A stretch of 64,000 nt of DNA from Plectosphaerella cucumerina (lineage: Eukaryota > Ascomycota > Sordariomycetes > Glomerellales > Plectosphaerellaceae). The stretch lies in NCBI GenBank assembly GCA_020746995.1, contig JAGPXD010000006.1, positions 2,666,001 through 2,730,000 of the forward strand. Reading direction: 5' to 3'. Shown piece after piece: positions 1 to 8,300 of this stretch; within the stretch, counting starts at the first letter, position 1; each line of letters opens with the position of its first letter. Made by a program: the position numbers and the translations under genes. Under the pieces are notes generated by a model, which saw only the letters and a list, made by a program, of their open reading frames with translations, searched no databases and was not told the DNA's origin.

Positions 1-2
1 AA

Positions 3-191
3 TCAGAGGACTACCAGACTGAGGACGGGCACACACAGCCACGGACATCTGCCGCAGTCAGCCCCACGGTCAGCACCCTCGAGGTCCTTGACCCTCTCGC
101 CCACATTGCCGGCACATCTGGAGGACGCCATTCCCGACACGGTGCCTGCTCCGAGGATCACCAGCCTCACGTATGTGACAGTGAACACTAG
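3..191 (+). CDS. Possible 3' end of a gene entering from the left edge (partial)
   Basis: The third forward frame is open from the window edge to a TAG at 189-191 and would encode about 62 C-terminal residues rich in Ser, Thr, His and Asp. No family is recognisable. The opposite strand is open over the same stretch, so the frame alone is weak evidence. It may equally be untranslated or intergenic sequence. Confidence 0.2.
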   Translation, partial: SEDYQTEDGHTQPRTSAAVSPTVSTLEVLDPLAHIAGTSGGRHSRHGACSEDHQPHVCDSEH

Positions 192-1537
192 TTCAGCATT
201 TCGGCTGGGGAGATGGCTTGTTTAGGAGGAAAGATTGGATTACGCACCGCTGGTCTTGCGTCTATGCTACAATACTCATATCACCAGAACACCTAATAAA
301 CCGACCAATTCATGACCTACTCTTTCATTGCGCGTGTGGCCTGATGTATGAGTCCCAACGACAAGCCTGGACCATAGCCTGATGGTCGGGATTTTGACCA
401 GCACCCATCGTCCCGAACTTGGTGACGTCGTTGCTCCCCCTTGTTTGCCACGTCGCCCCAGAGCCAAGTTGCTCGTCGTCCAATAAAGGTGACCCCAAAT
501 ATCGGGCATAGTAAGACCCATGGTCATGCAAGCACATGTGTCCAGCTTGATTGTCTCCAGCAATCTAAACATCAAGCCCACTGGAAACAGAAGCTTAGTC
601 TTTTCTGCATGATTGTCACTCGGCCGTGCCATTGCCCATAGCTCTCAAACCTTCATTCGCACAACCAGAGGCACTCTCTCCGGAGAAGTCGCCAGCTCTT
701 CAGCCTGAAGAGTTCGCCCATTCCATCTTCTTCTGACCATACCACGTCGACAGAGATGGCACCGGTCTGTGTCGCCTTTTGAGACAGCTGCACCCCTTTT
801 TCTAGGTCCTCGTCACCACTGCCGCCGCAACTTCCTCAAGACCATTTGTTTGCTAGACAGGTTGCATGGTACTGGCCAGTCAAAGGGGGATGCCACGGCA
901 TCTTCTTAGCCAGTGCTCTATGGTGATGCGCAATGGGTCAGGTTTGAAGAGGCAAACTAGGTTTGATGTCTGTCGGATGCATCTTTCTCACATTCTTGAG
1001 GAATCTGCTAGAGTACGACATCATGAAGGTGCTGACAACCTGGAAGCAGAACCACCCCATCCACAAGAACCACTGTTCGCTGCCTCGACAAGCCTGTTCA
1101 AGATGCCAACCTTGCCATCCCATCTTTTCTCTCGGCATTCCATTTTGAAATTCCCTTTAATGCCACACTGTTCATTTCAAGAGTCGTTTACACCAGTCAT
1201 CACGCGTCAATGGAAAAACTATCACTTCACTTTGAGATGGAAGGCATTCACAACCAGATGAACAATAGAGGACAATAAGACCGTCATTCACCAGCACCGA
1301 CGCATCACGTCCTCAGAGGGAACATCAAGACGCATCAGAACGGCGGAGGATACCTTAGCGCATACATCACAAACGTCATCGACGTATCATAACCCATTTC
1401 CTTTCATTTTACCTACTCCTACAAAAGAGCCGTCCTGGCTCATAGCAGACCGAAAAAACCGGGCCCTCATCTAAAAAGCCCCCAAAGCAAACCACCCAAG
1501 CAAAACCAACCTCAACCTCCTTCCTTCATCCGCCGCC
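192..1537. other. Intergenic, no supported gene
   Basis: Only short overlapping frames without family signatures were seen here. The right part (about 1300-1537) is probably the 3' UTR of the minus-strand gene that ends at 1538. Confidence 0.5.
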
Positions 1538-3163
1538 CTAAACGGGCGACTCCTCCTTCTTTCCGCCCTCGGCGGCGGCGGCGGCGTCGGCAGCGGCGGC
1601 GGCGTCGGCAGCGGCGACGGCGGCGGGGAGGCCGGCCATGACCCCCTCGCAGAGTTGGGTGAGGATCGAGGCCTCGGAGGGGGCGGGCGCGGTGCCCTCA
1701 TCGTTGGCGGGGACGGCGAGGAAGCCGCCCTGCCGGGCCGCCGCGTACACACCACACTCCGGGGTGGGAGGTGGGGCACGGGGCTCCGGGGTGCCCGGGC
1801 GGATGAGCTGACGGCCCCCGAGGGGCAGGACCCGAACAACAGTGTGGCCTTGGTCGGCCACGTCCTCCTCCTCCTCGGCGGCGGCCACGTGACCACCCTC
1901 CTGGCGGGCCAAGTTCTCCCTGGTGAGGTTGGCCAGTTCGATCTGGCCATCGAGGTCACCGGCCTCTCCCGCCTGTTGGCTGGCGTGGGCGCGGAGATTG
2001 GCGATCTCCTCGTCCTGGGCCACGCGCCTCTGCCGTCGCTCCGTCTTGTACCGGGAGATGACCGCGTACATCCATCCGGCCGTGACGATGACCAGGACGG
2101 CGTTGAACATGGCCCAGCCGATGACCGGGATGTTGGGGCCTTCGCCGCGGGCGTGGGCGATGGCGATGGTGGTGGTCGTTGCCACGAAGCTGGTCACCCA
2201 AACCAGCTGAACCGCGCCCGAGACGCAGAGGGCGAGACGGTGGTCCAGGGCTGGCTCCTGGTAGGCGGCGGCGGAGCGCTGGGGAGGAAGGCCGCGGGCG
2301 AAGATGTTTCCACCCTGGAACCTGTTGTTGGCCAGGGTGGCCGAGGAGTCGTTGAAGCCAACGGGCTGGTTGAAGAACTCAATCCGGGCATTGGCCAGAT
2401 CCGGCGTGGGCATGCGTGGGATCTGGGAGAGGCGAGTGGTGCCGCGAGTCATCTGGGAGCCGGCACGGTTGATCTCGGCAGCCTCACGTTGACGCTCGGC
2501 AGCAGAGTCGTTGATGTGGCGTGCCACGCGGGAAAGAGGCAGACCCTCCGTGCTCGAACCAGCCTCCGTGTCAAGCTCATCGAGGTGGTTGCTGCCATAG
2601 ACTCTGTTGGCTGTGTGCTCTGAACGATGAACACGGACAGGGGAGGGCATCGGGGTCGGCACTCGGTTGGCAACGAGGGACGAGCTCCTTGGCTGGTAGG
2701 GAGGAAGTCTCATGTCGATGGTGACGGTGCGGATCTGAGCAGCAGGACTGGCAGCAGGACCGGGAGGCGAGACAGGGCCGGCATTGTTCTCGGCGTCGGA
2801 CAGATCACTGACAGAACGAGCCAGCATCGAAGATGGGTACGAGCTCGGAGCAGAGACGTCGATCGATCCCATAGACTCACGCGGGGTGGCGTTTCTGAAA
2901 GGCCATGGCGAAGGAGGGCTGGCAGGCGTGGCGCGGTAGAAACGTTGGGAGCCGGGAGAGACACGAGCTCTGGCAAGGCCGATGGAGTCGCGATAGACAG
3001 GGAATGTGGTGATGTGTGCCAGCATAGGAGTCGGGGGAGGAGCACGAGGCGGAGAGCCGTTGGGAGTGATCAGCTCCTGAGTGCTTCGGTTCTGCGAGCT
3101 TCCTGCCAGGCTGCGGGGGCCATAGTTGGCGCTGCTGGCCGTATCGCTCTCCGGGTAGGCCAT
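1538..3163 (-). CDS. Hypothetical two-helix membrane protein with long disordered N-terminus
   Basis: Predicted 541 aa from the first in-frame ATG (3161-3163). The frame is open farther upstream, but only a TTG would start it there. The first ~300 residues are Pro/Ser/Arg-rich and look disordered. Two hydrophobic segments follow, around LALCVSGAVQLVWVTSFVAT and IPVIGWAMFNAVLVIVTAGW. A basic stretch (YKTERRQRRVAQDEE) and a helical acidic cytosolic tail come next. The protein ends in an alanine repeat encoded by the GCG/GCC-rich tract at about 1565-1630. The layout resembles fungal paired-helix integral membrane proteins of unknown role, and I do not recognise a named family. The open frame is strong, the function unknown. 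Confidence 0.75.
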   Translation of the reverse strand: MAYPESDTASSANYGPRSLAGSSQNRSTQELITPNGSPPRAPPPTPMLAHITTFPVYRDSIGLARARVSPGSQRFYRATPASPPSPWPFRNATPRESMGSIDVSAPSSYPSSMLARSVSDLSDAENNAGPVSPPGPAASPAAQIRTVTIDMRLPPYQPRSSSLVANRVPTPMPSPVRVHRSEHTANRVYGSNHLDELDTEAGSSTEGLPLSRVARHINDSAAERQREAAEINRAGSQMTRGTTRLSQIPRMPTPDLANARIEFFNQPVGFNDSSATLANNRFQGGNIFARGLPPQRSAAAYQEPALDHRLALCVSGAVQLVWVTSFVATTTTIAIAHARGEGPNIPVIGWAMFNAVLVIVTAGWMYAVISRYKTERRQRRVAQDEEIANLRAHASQQAGEAGDLDGQIELANLTRENLARQEGGHVAAAEEEEDVADQGHTVVRVLPLGGRQLIRPGTPEPRAPPPTPECGVYAAARQGGFLAVPANDEGTAPAPSEASILTQLCEGVMAGLPAAVAAADAAAAADAAAAAEGGKKEESPV

Positions 3164-3235
3164 GATTTCTTGTGACGGAGCTGCTCTGGATGTTGGTGAC
3201 GAACTGTGTGGACCGAGGAGGCTGCCCGCATGAAA

Positions 3236-3563
3236 GAACGGATCGGATTTGATCGTCGATACCGTTGACTGAGATGCCTGTCTGGAGACTTGGTCCAAAC
3301 TTGGGCTGTGATCACCGGATCGGATTTGGTCTTCGATCCTGAGGTGGACTGCTCCAGTGGAGTTTGTCTGGACTGGAAGGGTATGAACGGATCGGATTTG
3401 GTCGTCGATCCCGTGTATGTATGTGACTCGCTTCTTTATACTGAAATCTCAACCCAGGTGAGATGAACGGATCGGGTGTGATCTTCGATGCCGTTGGGAG
3501 GAGCTGCTCTTCTGGAGACTTGTGGTGATATGAGCGGATCGGATTTGGTCGTCGATACCGCTG
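3236..3563. repeat. Five diverged copies of a ~31-bp element, 68-80 bp apart
   Basis: Copies begin near 3236, 3313, 3385, 3465 and 3533. All follow the pattern GAACGGATCGGATTTGGTCG followed by TCGATNCCG, with 1-6 substitutions. A shorter degenerate relative (CAGAATCGGATCCGTGAA) lies near 3685. A second short motif (TCTGGAGACTTG) recurs at about 3281 and 3511 at a similar offset. This is a diverged tandem array with a unit of about 75 bp, immediately upstream of the start codon of the gene at 1538-3163. Confidence 0.85.
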
Positions 3564-3954
3564 TTGTGATAATGACTCTCAGCCTTTGGAGTTTGGTCTG
3601 AGCTGAGGAGGAGAGAGACTGTTCCGGTTGTCTGAAATGATATACCTGGTAGTGTGAAAGTCGGTGCTCTCTTGATGATGAAGAACAGAATCGGATCCGT
3701 GAAAGCAGTTAATCAATCGCTGTAATCTTCAAAAGTCAGATGGAAGTTCGAAATGCCAAGGTCGAGGTGACGAACTTACAAAGGGGTGGAATCAAGTCAG
3801 GTTATAATTGATCTTGTTCCCTGGAGCTGACACTGAAGACGATGATGGATACCGAAGCTGTTGATGTCTTGCAACGTGATGAACTTGGTCTTATCCAGAA
3901 GGACGGATCAATCAAGGCTTGCTGAAGACTGTTAGATGGGCGGTTTGATGAATG

Positions 3955-4525
3955 TTGTGGCGAAGATGGAGACTCACAGGATCGAAGAACGAAGAGAAGT
4001 GAGGTCGTGAACCAATGTCAATCGCTTGGATGTGCAAGCTGATGATGTTCTGGAACCTCGATGATCTTGACTTTTGCCAGGAGGATGGATGCTCAGAAGT
4101 TCCTGTGGATAGTCAGAATACTGTGAGATGATGAGTAGGGAAGCGATGGGTACTCACAGAGACGAAAGGGACGAAGTGAGAACTCTCTGGTGAGGAACGC
4201 CGACCGGTCGGGTGTGCGAACTGTGAACCGATAATCTCTGAAGCTTGTGAGGTCTCTGAAAGGACTCGAGTGAAATTCTTGTGCAGTTAGAGAAGTGCAG
4301 TGCAGAAGAAGGTCCAAATAGAATCAGAAGCCTTGAGAGAGGGTGTGCAGGTGGATGATCCCTGATCTCACTTGGTGTCGGAGAACATGAGGCGGTGATC
4401 TCAGACGAAGAAATGCAGTGCCGAAAAGGTCTGAATGGAATCAAAGGACTGAATTGCATGATTCTCGTGCAGAAAAAGGCAATGCCGTGCAGAAGAAAGT
4501 CTGATTAGAATCAAAGGTCTCAAGA
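3955..4525. repeat. Diverged duplications in the distal leader
   Basis: Three related blocks lie at about 4295-4340, 4413-4455 and 4484-4523. Each runs GCAGTGCMGAARAAGGTC-TRAAT-GAATCAAAGGNCT with substitutions. A separate pair, ACTCACAG-GA-CGAA-GACGAAG-GAAGTGAG, occurs near 3972 and 4153, about 180 bp apart. Similarity is lower than in the 3236-3563 array, so boundaries are approximate. Confidence 0.55.
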
Positions 4526-5035
4526 AAGGGAATCTCAAGGCGTTGCAGATGCCAGATCGATGCTGGTAATGGTGCAACTCTCGCGGGACGACGGTTGGAA
4601 AAGCGCGATGGAAGGGTTGCAACCATAAAGGAAGAAAGGTGACATCTCGGGGACGGGAAAAAACAGTAGTAGGCGGGGGATTCTCCCAAAGGCATCAACT
4701 GATCTGGTGCAGGTCACGGTAGGGCACGGCAGGGACGCGTCTAGACGCGTCAAAAGCAGGCAGGAACGGCAACTGCTTGCAGCGGGTGAAATATGGCATC
4801 AGCATGCACTCCAGTCAGGGCAGGCACACGGGCCATTTGGGGTTGATAGGAGGTCGGTCACGAGATATCAGGTTTGGTGTTGAGGCTTGGCCAATGGGAC
4901 TCAGGGGTCACTCCTTTTCAGCGATCCCAGTCACGTGAGGGCGCTGTAGGACGCCGCTGTTCAGCGCCTTGCCCGCTGGAAGCTGGTGGAGGTGAGAATT
5001 GGTGGATCTACCGGATAAGATGAACCTCGGAATTT

Positions 5036-6700
5036 CTACATTTCGTTGTCCTCGCAGTCCCAGATGCTGATGGTTTCTGGTGGATGGACAGTGCGCTTCC
5101 GGAGCTGCGTCGCCGTCGTCCTCTTTGCAGTCTTCTCCTCGTCTACCCCTTCGCTTAGGTCTTCATCCTCCTCAAGGTCAGCCCGTTCCCTCTTCAAACT
5201 TTCTCTACTGACAAACAGGTCTACAGACTTCTCACGTTTCGGAACCTTGGCCTGCTTGACAAGATCATCGACCAGCTTGGCGACGGTCCTATCACCCCTA
5301 CGACGCTCGACCTCTGCCAGTGCATCTTCCTCGCTGAGCCCAGACTTCTGCAAGTCCAAGATGAGAGTCCAGAAGCGTTTGCGGCGGTAATACCAAGTCC
5401 GGGCGTATGTTTCCTTGCGCCAGGTGACGCCATGACGATCGTCGAGGTCGCGGACAGCAGGCTGGCCGTCCAGGCCGTGGGCGTACTCGGCCCATTGCTG
5501 CCACACGGTATCGGGGTGTTTTCTGAAGAAGTAGACGGGAGCTTTTGAGCCATCGGACTTGGTTGTGAGGAGTGAAGATCCACGGGCGCTCGCAGATGAG
5601 GCGCTGATGCTTAATTGACATGGGGAAGCTCGAGGTCGAGGGCTGGGCAAAGATGGCATATTGCTCTCTGTGGAAGAAATCTTTCTGCTGCCAGATTCAG
5701 AAGCAGGTGGCTCTTTGTGTTTCTTGAGATGTCGTCTTCCTGGAAACAGCGAAGATGGCGCTCTTTTGCCGGTGCTACGGCCTGGATACGGCCAGTCGGT
5801 GATGGGATTCGTTTCCTCGACGGGAGGTAGTTCGGGAGATGGCGGCCGACATGGGAATGGGACTCGGATTGTTTCGTCGCCAAGTAGTAGTTCCACCTCA
5901 CCTCCAGCTTCATCCCACTGGATCTCGTCTTCTGATTCCGCAGACTCATCTCCAAGTAAAGACTGGACTACCGCGCTTTTCTCTGCTGCTTCGAGAACTT
6001 CATCGGTGTGGATGGTATCCTGCCCCTCCAAGTCATTCTGCCCAATATTGTTATGTGCCTGCGTCTCGACTTCCATCTCTTTCCTTGGTCTCTTTGCTGC
6101 CATCTTGGTTTCCAGGTCGTTCACCTTGTTCCTCAAGAGTTCGAACTTCTGGGTTTCCAGGTCGTCTACCTTGTTCCTCAAGACCTCAAACTTGTCATCC
6201 ACAGCTTCTTCCTGTTTGTCTGACTGACGAGCCAGCTCACTGAGGGCATCCTCCAGCTTCTTCTCGAGCTCTTGAGCGTGAGCCAGCATTTTCGCCCCCA
6301 TGGAGTCGATATGGGCCCCGAGTCGGGAGATATCGCTCCTAAGAGCCCATTCAATGTGTTCGTGGCGCCTCCGTTCCGCTTCGAAGCGAGATTCCAAGAT
6401 GGACAGATGTGCCTCCAGCCTCTGCTCCCAGCTGGGAGGTTGATATGTCTGGAAAGTTCCCGGCATCGTATGATTGGTTCGCAGATTCGGGTTGAGAGGT
6501 GTGCGTTGGTCGTCTGGCACGGCTTGGTTGACTGATAGCAACATGTGCGGTTTCTCGTATTGTGCCATGGAAGTGTTGAGGTGAGAGCTTTGCATTCGGA
6601 GGGGACTCTGTTGATTCCATGCCGGTGTAGCAGCGCCTGGGGGCGGGTGAATGTCGAAGTGATTCGAGGAGAATAACTCCAGTGGCGACAAGCTCTTCAT
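5036..6700 (-). CDS. GCR1_C-domain (Gcr1-like DNA-binding) protein with coiled coil
   Basis: Predicted 554 aa from the ATG at 6698-6700; the frame upstream of it has only a TTG. The N-terminus is Pro/Ser-rich. A long heptad-like coiled coil follows (roughly residues 95-215), including a duplicated block (FEVLRNKVDDLETQ / FELLRNKVNDLETK). A low-complexity acidic/basic linker separates it from a C-terminal domain at about residues 387-480 with the order W..WAEYAHGLDGQPAVRDLD, then HGVTWRKE, then YYRRKRFW. This matches the GCR1_C fold (Pfam GCR1_C, the DNA-binding domain of yeast glycolysis activator Gcr1, also carried by Crypton tyrosine-recombinase transposons). No recombinase domain is present. 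The tail is basic (KTAKRTTATQLRKR). Coiled coil plus GCR1_C suggests an oligomeric DNA-binding factor; targets are unknown. Confidence 0.8.
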   Translation of the reverse strand: MKSLSPLELFSSNHFDIHPPPGAATPAWNQQSPLRMQSSHLNTSMAQYEKPHMLLSVNQAVPDDQRTPLNPNLRTNHTMPGTFQTYQPPSWEQRLEAHLSILESRFEAERRRHEHIEWALRSDISRLGAHIDSMGAKMLAHAQELEKKLEDALSELARQSDKQEEAVDDKFEVLRNKVDDLETQKFELLRNKVNDLETKMAAKRPRKEMEVETQAHNNIGQNDLEGQDTIHTDEVLEAAEKSAVVQSLLGDESAESEDEIQWDEAGGEVELLLGDETIRVPFPCRPPSPELPPVEETNPITDWPYPGRSTGKRAPSSLFPGRRHLKKHKEPPASESGSRKISSTESNMPSLPSPRPRASPCQLSISASSASARGSSLLTTKSDGSKAPVYFFRKHPDTVWQQWAEYAHGLDGQPAVRDLDDRHGVTWRKETYARTWYYRRKRFWTLILDLQKSGLSEEDALAEVERRRGDRTVAKLVDDLVKQAKVPKREKSVDLFVSRESLKRERADLEEDEDLSEGVDEEKTAKRTTATQLRKRTVHPPETISIWDCEDNEM

Positions 6701-6807
6701 GGTCGGAAGGGTTGTTCGCAAATCGACTGTAGGTAGGGTTTCGGATTGTGGATTCTTTTGCACTCGGTCGGCCCAGGTGCGTCCATGTTGTACGAGTCTT
6801 TCTGCAT
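6697..6807 (-). other. Upstream ORF overlapping the start codon of the GCR1_C gene
   Basis: A 36-codon ORF begins with the ATG at 6805-6807 (second in-frame Met 8 codons in). It ends at TGA 6697-6699, so its stop shares bases with the main ATG in an ATGA arrangement. It lies downstream of the TATA box at 6885-6892 and would be in the mature leader unless spliced out. The geometry would allow termination-dependent reinitiation; expression is inferred. Confidence 0.55.
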
Positions 6808-6884
6808 GGAAGCCGAGGGCCCGAGGATGATTACGAGGAGGACCAAAGGGGGTGAAAAGATGTTTTGACGAATCGAACAAAGAC

Positions 6885-6892
6885 TATTTATA
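6885..6892 (-). promoter_or_regulatory. TATA box for the GCR1_C gene
   Basis: TATAAATA on the minus strand, about 185 bp before the assigned ATG and about 80 bp before the upstream ORF ATG. Confidence 0.5.
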
Positions 6893-7397
6893 TCGCATGC
6901 TCTTCTTTGAATTCTTTGTTACGCACCCCTACCAAGATGGGTCGACATTTGTCTCCTTTGACCATCTCGAGCACCGAAGAACGGGCATGTTTGGGTGCAT
7001 TCTGACAAACGTTGCCAGCATTGCCATGTTTGGTGTAGCTGGGTCAAAGAAGCACCGGCTTCAAAGCATGTCGAGTTCAGGGCGGACGTGGACAAGGGTA
7101 GTAGTGCTGTAATTCTGTATCAATCCGTGCTCTAGACTCTACTCGGCCATGCAATGCAATCCAATCTTGCTCTCAGCATCTCGCTCATGCACACCTCCAG
7201 GGGGGGAAACCCAACATGCTCAACTCCTAAATATCAACCGGCGATGGTACCGGTAGGGTATAAAACTCCAGGCATGCCTGACGGCGCGCCTCATGCCAAG
7301 TCATGTAATGCAGTGTCCTCCGTGTTCGTTTTCCGTCGTCACTAAGCGTAAAAAAGAAAGTTTCGTTGTCGTGTCAAGACGAGGCGGCGGGTCTCGC
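6893..7397. other. Intergenic, no supported gene
   Basis: Lies between the promoter of the GCR1_C gene and the 3' end of the next minus-strand gene. Nothing beyond short chance frames was seen. Confidence 0.45.
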
Positions 7398-8300
7398 CTA
7401 CCAGCTCTTGATGCGTCCCCAGGCTGAGGGCTTCTGGGTCTTTTCGCCCACGCAGTCCTCGTCCATCTCGAGACGGTAGCGGCGCACGCTGCCCGTGTCA
7501 TCATCGAAGGCGACGTGCCCCTTCTCCTTAGGCAGGAAGCAGCCGGGGACGAGGTGTCGGCGGACCCAGCCCTTGAGGCCGCGGTGGGCGGCATCGATAG
7601 CGGCATACTCGAGACGACGGGTGCGGTCGCTGGTCCAGTAGTGGGTGGGCTGGGGCGGCACCGACTCCGAGGGCGACTCGGGCTCGAGCTCCAGTGGCTG
7701 AGCCGGAATCGGGGCCGGGACCGGGGAGTGGGTGGGGGGCTTCGGGAAGGCCTCGAGGTCCGTGGGGTGGATGGGGAAGTGGAAGAAGCCCGAGTGGCCA
7801 TGACCAGACGCAGACTGGCGGGAGGGGCACAGGGGCGACTTGTTGACGGGCTGGGTTCGGGAAGCGTAGAGAGCCTGCACCTGGCCGGTGGCAGACCGCA
7901 CAGGATAAGGGCTCGTCTTGGGGGAGCGGCGGATGGTGGGCCGGCCGCGGGACGAGCAGGGACGAGACTGGGCACGGGAAGGGGACTGGGCGGGCGTTTG
8001 TGTCTGCGTCTGTGCCGACCCGGCGGAGGAAGCGTTCGAGATGCGCCTCTTGCCGCCGGTGGATGACGAGATGGAGTGCCGAGACGGGATGGACTCGTAT
8101 CCGGAGTCCTGGCGCTTCATGGGTGACGGCTCGGGGCGTCGATTCTCCTTCTGTGGTGTCTCGGGCGCTTGCGTCTGGGTCTTGGGCGGCGAGTTCGGGG
8201 CGAAGAGCTCAATGTCGTGGAATGAATGGTACATTGTGTCCGAGGCGGCCATATTGGACCGGGACCTGGACGGACCGAGGGGGGTGGTTTGCGAAGGCAT
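7398..8300 (-). CDS. Conserved disordered hypothetical protein
   Basis: Predicted 300 aa from the ATG at 8298-8300. A second in-frame ATG at 8250-8252 is an alternative, and the frame is open to 8435 without an earlier ATG. Residues 1 to about 215 are Ser/Pro/Arg-rich with no predicted fold. The C-terminal ~80 residues are different: dense in aromatic and charged residues (HYWTSDRTRRLEYAAIDAAH, then a GWVRRHLVPGCFLPKEKGHV stretch, ending in WGRIKSW). They look like the conserved structured part. No family or catalytic motif is recognised. An upstream intron is possible. Confidence 0.65.
   Translation of the reverse strand: MPSQTTPLGPSRSRSNMAASDTMYHSFHDIELFAPNSPPKTQTQAPETPQKENRRPEPSPMKRQDSGYESIPSRHSISSSTGGKRRISNASSAGSAQTQTQTPAQSPSRAQSRPCSSRGRPTIRRSPKTSPYPVRSATGQVQALYASRTQPVNKSPLCPSRQSASGHGHSGFFHFPIHPTDLEAFPKPPTHSPVPAPIPAQPLELEPESPSESVPPQPTHYWTSDRTRRLEYAAIDAAHRGLKGWVRRHLVPGCFLPKEKGHVAFDDDTGSVRRYRLEMDEDCVGEKTQKPSAWGRIKSW

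Larger units (their letters stand above)
3164..5035. other. Long leader/intergenic region containing diverged tandem repeats
   Basis: No gene was found between the ATG of the membrane protein and the 3' end of the next minus-strand gene. The region is dominated by short diverged repeats, listed separately, and probably contains the promoter and 5' leader of the gene at 1538-3163. Confidence 0.5.

Noticed and set aside
1655..2623. Long plus-strand frame opposite the two-helix membrane protein
   Set aside because: Gly/Val-rich shadow of the minus-strand coding frame, with no independent signature.
3164..3298. N-terminal extension of the membrane protein through the repeat
   Set aside because: The extension would need a TTG start; the ATG at 3163 is used. 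Coding use of the repeat through an upstream exon remains possible but unsupported.
3236..3563. CRISPR-like spacing of repeats
   Set aside because: Eukaryotic context, imperfect repeats, irregular 68-80 bp spacing and no cas genes.
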